Assembly (NCBI RefSeq): GCF_001488575.1
Contig: NZ_LN831302.1
Location: forward strand, 744,001-808,000
Reading direction: 5' to 3'
DNA length: 64,000 nucleotides
Source of the DNA: Halobacterium hubeiense
GTDB taxonomy: Archaea > Halobacteriota > Halobacteria > Halobacteriales > Halobacteriaceae
Shown here: positions 60,892-64,000 of the stretch, piece by piece
Numbering within the stretch: the first letter of the stretch is position 1
Layout: every line of letters begins with the position of its first letter
Program-made: the position numbers and the translations under genes
The notes under the pieces: generated by a model
Database searches by the model: none
Seen by the model: the letters and a program-made list of their open reading frames with translations, nothing else
What the model was told of the DNA's origin: nothing

Positions 60892-60916
60892 GCGGCTTCT
60901 CGCCGCTTCTGTTTCT
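60891..60916 (+). terminator. Terminator-like hairpin of the aldehyde dehydrogenase gene
   Basis: AGCGGC (60891-60896) and GCCGCT (60902-60907) form a stem immediately after the TGA, followed by a pyrimidine-rich stretch TCTGTTTCTG. This fits a haloarchaeal terminator. Confidence 0.5.
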
Positions 60917-60991
60917 GTAACGCTGACAGCCGCTGCTCGTGAGTACGTGAGAGAGGAAGGCGGAAGGGTGGCGGTTGACTTCCCGCGGACT

Positions 60992-61090
60992 GCGGCCGTG
61001 GGCCGGGACACGGCCGCGTCGGCGGACGCGGAGCGGACGTGGACGCGAGGTTCTTGCCGGTTCGACGAGAAAAGCGTCGACTACCGGCAA
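60992..61090 (-). ncRNA. Candidate small RNA with stacked hairpins
   Basis: Read on the minus strand, AATTTAAGTG (61120-61111) is a good TATA-like box; its expected start site falls at about 61089. Exactly there begins a stem TTGCCGGT/ACCGGCAA (61090-61083 with 61061-61054) continued by CGTCGA/TCGACG around a 7-base loop. Further on, CCGCGTC/GACGCGG and GCGGCCGTG/CACGGCCGC form two stems that share four bases and so exclude each other. No convincing protein frame is found. The RNA is inferred from structure plus promoter position only. Confidence 0.35.
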
Positions 61091-61110
61091 CTGGTGGTAC
61101 GCCGCGACGC

Positions 61111-61120
61111 CACTTAAATT
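61111..61120 (-). promoter_or_regulatory. TATA-like box for the candidate small RNA
   Basis: AATTTAAGTG on the minus strand is the only clear TATA match in the 250-base convergent gap between the aldehyde dehydrogenase and the nitrilase-type gene, where no protein promoter is expected. Confidence 0.4.
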
Positions 61121-61141
61121 CACGTATCGCGGGTCCGCGGG

Positions 61142-61939
61142 TCAGTGCCGGCGGTCGTCCAGCGCGGGGAACTCCTCGCGGACCGTCGCGACGCGCTCGG
61201 GGTCGAGGTCGGCGTAGACGATGCTCGGCTGGTCGCCGGTGCTCGCGACGGCGTTCCCCCACGGGTCGTACACCGTCGAGCGGCCGACCAGCTCCGCGTC
61301 CTCGAAGTCGCCGCTGCCGTTGACGGCGGCGACGTACGCGAGGTTCTCGACGGCGCGCGCCTGCGGCAGGAGCGTCCAGTGTTCGACGCGCGGGTACGGC
61401 CACGCCGACGGCACGAGCAGGAGATCGACGCCGCGCTCGACCAGTTCGCGGTACAGCTCCGGGAACCGGAGGTCGTAGCAGGTCGTGACCGCGGCCGTGA
61501 ACTCGCCGAGTTCGGCGGTCGGCACGCGCTCGCCGGGCGTCAGCAGTTGGGATTCTGCGGACTCGTAGCCGAACAGGTGGTGTTTCCGGTACGCGAGCAG
61601 CCGCTGGCCGTCCTCGTCGAAGAGCACGCTCGTGTTCGCCAGCCCCTCCTCGTCGGGGCCGCCCTCGGTCTCCGCGAGGTCCTCGACGACGCTACCTGCC
61701 AGCAGCGCGACGCCCTCCTCGGCAGCGGCGTCGCGGACCGCCGACAGCGACGGCCCCTCCAGCGGCTCGGCGGCGCGCTGGTAGGCGTCGAACGCGAAGA
61801 AGCCGACGTTGAACAGCTCCGGCAGGCAGACGAGGTCCGCGCCCTCGTCGGCCGCCTCGCGGATGGCCGCCACCGCGCGCTCGACGTTCGCGTCCACGGC
61901 GGCGCCCTCGACGTCGATTTGGGCGAGCGCGACGCGCAT
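61142..61939 (-). CDS. Carbon-nitrogen hydrolase (nitrilase superfamily)
   Basis: A 265-residue enzyme with the complete Glu-Lys-Cys triad: Glu41 (PELFNVG), Lys119 (YRKHHLF) and Cys154 (TCYDLRFPEL). The pattern is nearest to omega-amidase/Nit2-like or carbamoylase types (branch by motif inspection only). It hydrolyses an amide or nitrile-type C-N bond; substrate unknown. It is the second gene after the SRPBCC gene on the minus strand, one base apart, so the two form a unit. Confidence 0.92.
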   Translation of the reverse strand: MRVALAQIDVEGAAVDANVERAVAAIREAADEGADLVCLPELFNVGFFAFDAYQRAAEPLEGPSLSAVRDAAAEEGVALLAGSVVEDLAETEGGPDEEGLANTSVLFDEDGQRLLAYRKHHLFGYESAESQLLTPGERVPTAELGEFTAAVTTCYDLRFPELYRELVERGVDLLLVPSAWPYPRVEHWTLLPQARAVENLAYVAAVNGSGDFEDAELVGRSTVYDPWGNAVASTGDQPSIVYADLDPERVATVREEFPALDDRRH

Positions 61940-61940
61940 C

Positions 61941-62354
61941 TCAGGCGTCCGCCTCCAGCGCGGCCTGCAGGCCGCCGAGTTCGTCGTCGAGGTTCCGCTT
62001 GAAGAACCCCTCGACGCCCGGTACCTTGCCGTCGACGACGAACCGGTTGGTCACCCGCGAGCCGCCGTTCGCGGACTCGACCTCGTGCTCGCCGGTGACG
62101 TCGAAGATGCGGGAGTTCCCCACGAACTTCACGTACCGCGGCGGCTCCACGTCGACGTCCCGCGTCTCGACGGGTATCGTGCTCCGAACGACGGGAATCG
62201 GGAGGCGGACGTGCCACGTCGTCGTGTCGCCCTCGTGCTCGTAGCTGTCCACGACGCTGATGGCGCCCGCGCGCTTCTCGGGGTCGGCGATGAACGCCCA
62301 CACGTCTTCGGGCGACACCGACACCTCGAACGTGCGCTCGACCCGAACTGTCAT
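61941..62354 (-). CDS. SRPBCC-family protein (START/CoxG-like)
   Basis: A 137-residue hot-dog-like helix-grip protein starting TVRVERTFEVSVSPEDVWAF, then HVRLPIPVVRSTIPVETR and ending with a helix LGGLQAALEADA. SRPBCC proteins bind hydrophobic ligands and some (CoxG) attach to membranes during carbon monoxide dehydrogenase maturation; no such partner is near. It sits one base upstream of the nitrilase-type gene. Ligand unknown. Confidence 0.88.
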   Translation of the reverse strand: MTVRVERTFEVSVSPEDVWAFIADPEKRAGAISVVDSYEHEGDTTTWHVRLPIPVVRSTIPVETRDVDVEPPRYVKFVGNSRIFDVTGEHEVESANGGSRVTNRFVVDGKVPGVEGFFKRNLDDELGGLQAALEADA

Positions 62355-62391
62355 ACGCGGGGTTTTCCGCCCGCGAGCAAAAAGCCGCCGG

Positions 62392-62619
62392 TTACGCCGG
62401 TTCGACGCGCCACGTCGTCGACTTCGAGCGACTCCACTTCTCGATGTCGACGTCCTCGGTCTTCTCCGCGAGTTCGGGGAGCCGCACACCGACCTGCTTC
62501 GAGGAGAGGCCGAGGTGGTTCGCGATGTTCTTCGAGCGGAAGTACCGCTCGCCCTTCTCGACGCTCTCGCGGAGGAACTCCAGAATCCGGCGTTCCTCGT
62601 CGGTGTATTCGTCGGTCAT
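62392..62619 (-). CDS. Small winged-helix protein (DUF7123-like)
   Basis: A 75-residue protein from the ATG at 62619 with the pattern RRILEFLRESVEKGERYFRS, KNIANHLGLSSKQVGVRLPE (helix-turn-helix) and a short wing KSTTWRVEP. It closely matches the haloarchaeal DUF7123 type as I remember it, probably DNA binding. An in-frame ATG six codons further up is disfavoured. It is 37 bases from the SRPBCC start on the same strand. Confidence 0.83.
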   Translation of the reverse strand: MTDEYTDEERRILEFLRESVEKGERYFRSKNIANHLGLSSKQVGVRLPELAEKTEDVDIEKWSRSKSTTWRVEPA

Positions 62620-62658
62620 TACGACGGAACTACGCACTTTGTCCGTTTATCCCTTGTG

Positions 62659-62844
62659 TTACCCCCAGACGTGGAGGGCGGCGACGCACAGCGCCGACAG
62701 GGTGACGGCGCCGGCGAAGCCGAGTGCGGTCTGGAACTGTCCGGGCGCGACGAACGTGTACGCGGCCGCGGCGACGGCGAGCAGGCCGAACGCGAGGCCG
62801 ACGCCGACGCCCATGTCCGTTTCCTGCGTGGACCCAGTCGTCAT
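62659..62844 (-). CDS. Small two-helix membrane protein (DUF7525-like)
   Basis: A 61-residue protein from the ATG at 62844: TTGSTQETDMGVGVGLAFGL begins a first helix, LLAVAAAAYTFVAP, and LGFAGAVTLSALCVAALHVW is a second. Conserved haloarchaeal small membrane protein; function unknown and DUF number from memory. It is divergent from the LEA-type gene. Confidence 0.78.
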   Translation of the reverse strand: MTTGSTQETDMGVGVGLAFGLLAVAAAAYTFVAPGQFQTALGFAGAVTLSALCVAALHVWG

Positions 62845-62939
62845 GGCTGGGCGTTGCGTGTGGTATCCCTTAACTGGTTCTACTCGGTGCGACCGCGGAG
62901 GCCGACAGGCTTTCACCGTGGAAGCACACCGAATCGAGC

Positions 62940-64000
62940 ATGGACGTCCGCGCGCTGCTGTTCGGGAGCACGATACGGGTCGCCGTCACGCTCGTCGCGG
63001 GGCTCGGGCTGGTCGTCGGCGGCGCGTTCGTCGGCGGTCTCCTCGGCGTGCCGAGCGTCGAGCAGATTGACAACCAGTTCGGCGAGGTCAACGACACGCA
63101 CACCGAGGTCCAGACGGACCTCGTGATTCACAATCCGAACCCGGTCGGCGTCCGGCTCGGGGGGACGAGCGTGAACTACACGGTCGCGATGAACGACATC
63201 CGGATGGCCAGCGGGGACAAGCGCGGCGTCGGCGTCGGCACCGGGAACTCGACGGTGAACCTGACGACGTTCCTCCACAACGAGCGCATCTCCGCGTGGT
63301 GGGCGAGCCACGTCCGCGGCGGCGAGCACACGAACCTCACCGTCTCCGCGACCGTCCAGCCCGGGTTCGTCGGGCAGTCGGCGACGTTCCAGCCGGCCGC
63401 CGAGACCATCGAGACGGACCTCCTCGGGCAGTTCAACTCCACGGAGGACCGCCCGGTGAACGCCGACATGCCGCTCGTCGAAGACCCCGTGCTGGTCGTC
63501 CAGCGCACGAACGCCTCGTGGGGGACGGTCACGGACGCCGAGACGCCCATCGACCTCGAGTTCGAGGTCTACAACCCGAAGGCGTCGCCCGTGGTCGTCT
63601 CGAACGTCGGCTACGACATCTCGATGAACGACGTGCCGGTCGGGTCCGGCGAACTCGAGGAGACCGAGTCTATCCCGGGGAAGAGCGCCCGCTTGGTGGA
63701 GACCCCGACGGTCATCGACAACGAGAACCTCGACGAGTGGTGGGTGACCCACGTCGAGAACGACCAGACGACGGAGCTCCGCATCGAGTTCTACGCCGAA
63801 CTCGAACTGCCGGGTTCGACGGAGACGGTTCGCGTGCCGCTGGACGAACTGACGTACACGCAGACCATCGAGACCGACATGTTCGGGAACGAGGACGGCT
63901 CGGGCGGCGGTGACGGGAGCGGCAACGAGACGGCCGCTGACGGCACGACCACCGCGACCACGACCAGCGACGGTTCGACGACCACCACTGACAGCACGAC
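62940..64000 (+). CDS. LEA type 2-like (WHy-domain) membrane-anchored protein, partial
   Basis: At least 353 codons from the ATG at 62940 and open at the window edge. A hydrophobic helix ([20 protein letters not shown]) anchors it. Two WHy/LEA14-like beta domains follow: about 50-160 (TDLVIHNPNPVGVRLGGTSV) and 180-310 (LEFEVYNPKASPVVVSNVGY). The visible end is a Thr/Ser/Gly/Asn-rich linker typical of haloarchaeal surface proteins, probably glycosylated. Family members relate to desiccation and stress protection. TTTCACC about 25-30 bases upstream is a weak promoter candidate. Confidence 0.87.
   Translation, partial: MDVRALLFGSTIRVAVTLVAGLGLVVGGAFVGGLLGVPSVEQIDNQFGEVNDTHTEVQTDLVIHNPNPVGVRLGGTSVNYTVAMNDIRMASGDKRGVGVGTGNSTVNLTTFLHNERISAWWASHVRGGEHTNLTVSATVQPGFVGQSATFQPAAETIETDLLGQFNSTEDRPVNADMPLVEDPVLVVQRTNASWGTVTDAETPIDLEFEVYNPKASPVVVSNVGYDISMNDVPVGSGELEETESIPGKSARLVETPTVIDNENLDEWWVTHVENDQTTELRIEFYAELELPGSTETVRVPLDELTYTQTIETDMFGNEDGSGGGDGSGNETAADGTTTATTTSDGSTTTTDST

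Noticed and set aside
60872-61123. 83-codon minus-strand frame in the hairpin-rich gap
   Set aside because: Its sequence is Arg/Pro/Ser-rich without a folding pattern, and it overlaps the end of the aldehyde dehydrogenase; a structured RNA fits better.
1-64000. CRISPR array or cas genes
   Set aside because: No series of evenly spaced repeats and no Cas-like protein was found.

Overview
The window is a high-GC stretch (roughly two thirds G+C by eye) that is plainly haloarchaeal. Its proteins are very rich in Asp and Glu, many coding starts look leaderless with a TATA-like box about 25 bases upstream, and it carries archaeal hallmark genes: family B DNA polymerase, Rad50/Mre11, the proteasome-activating nucleotidase PAN, KEOPS Pcc1, ribosomal protein S3Ae, archaeal FAD synthase and type IV pilus ATPases. 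PAN and the general gene content suggest the family Halobacteriaceae, but the genus cannot be fixed from the sequence alone. No CRISPR array, rRNA or recognisable transposase is present.

Left part (1-21.5 kb): the 5' portion of polB (cut by the window edge), a small-protein cluster, rad50-mre11 with a small winged-helix regulator, a GH3 glycosidase, PAN, a bactofilin-like gene, a CBS/DUF21 membrane protein, the translation-associated GTPase YchF, a methyltransferase, a UbiA prenyltransferase, an aminotransferase, a luciferase-like oxidoreductase, a GAF-histidine kinase and an HD phosphohydrolase. TatA and tRNA-Arg(CCT) follow at 21.7-22.1 kb.

Middle part (22-46 kb): an acyl-CoA synthetase; a six-gene type IV pilus-like operon (PilB ATPase, PilC platform, four prepilin-like proteins, 32.4 down to 25.3 kb) with a fifth prepilin-like gene facing it; a purine phosphoribosyltransferase; a MarR-type/PemK toxin-antitoxin-like pair; two Tat-exported proteins (P19-like iron-binding lipoprotein and DyP-like peroxidase) next to a 40-bp perfect palindrome; a regulator and small membrane protein; a CBS protein, beta-carbonic anhydrase, two MFS transporters and a MetE-type methyltransferase with a palindromic operator candidate. 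At 44.1-46.0 kb lies an AT-rich island with a DUF4209/HEPN-like gene and a small membrane protein, ending near tRNA-Ala(GGC). It is clearly unlike its surroundings and is the best candidate here for a poorly described, possibly defensive, module.

Right part (46.4-64 kb): a tightly overlapping translation operon (S15, a RecJ-like protein, KEOPS Pcc1, S3Ae), a halocyanin-like lipoprotein, archaetidylserine synthase, a HEAT-repeat protein, a secreted phospholipase D-like protein, a DHH phosphoesterase, a JAMM protease-FAD synthase pair, an alpha/beta hydrolase, an acyl-CoA dehydrogenase, a RIO-like kinase, an aldehyde dehydrogenase, a nitrilase-family hydrolase, an SRPBCC protein, small haloarchaeal proteins and a LEA-type protein that runs off the window. 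A 250-base intergenic stretch at 60.9-61.1 kb holds stacked hairpins placed just downstream of a TATA-like box on the minus strand, a candidate small RNA. No gene-free stretch exceeds about 250 bases.
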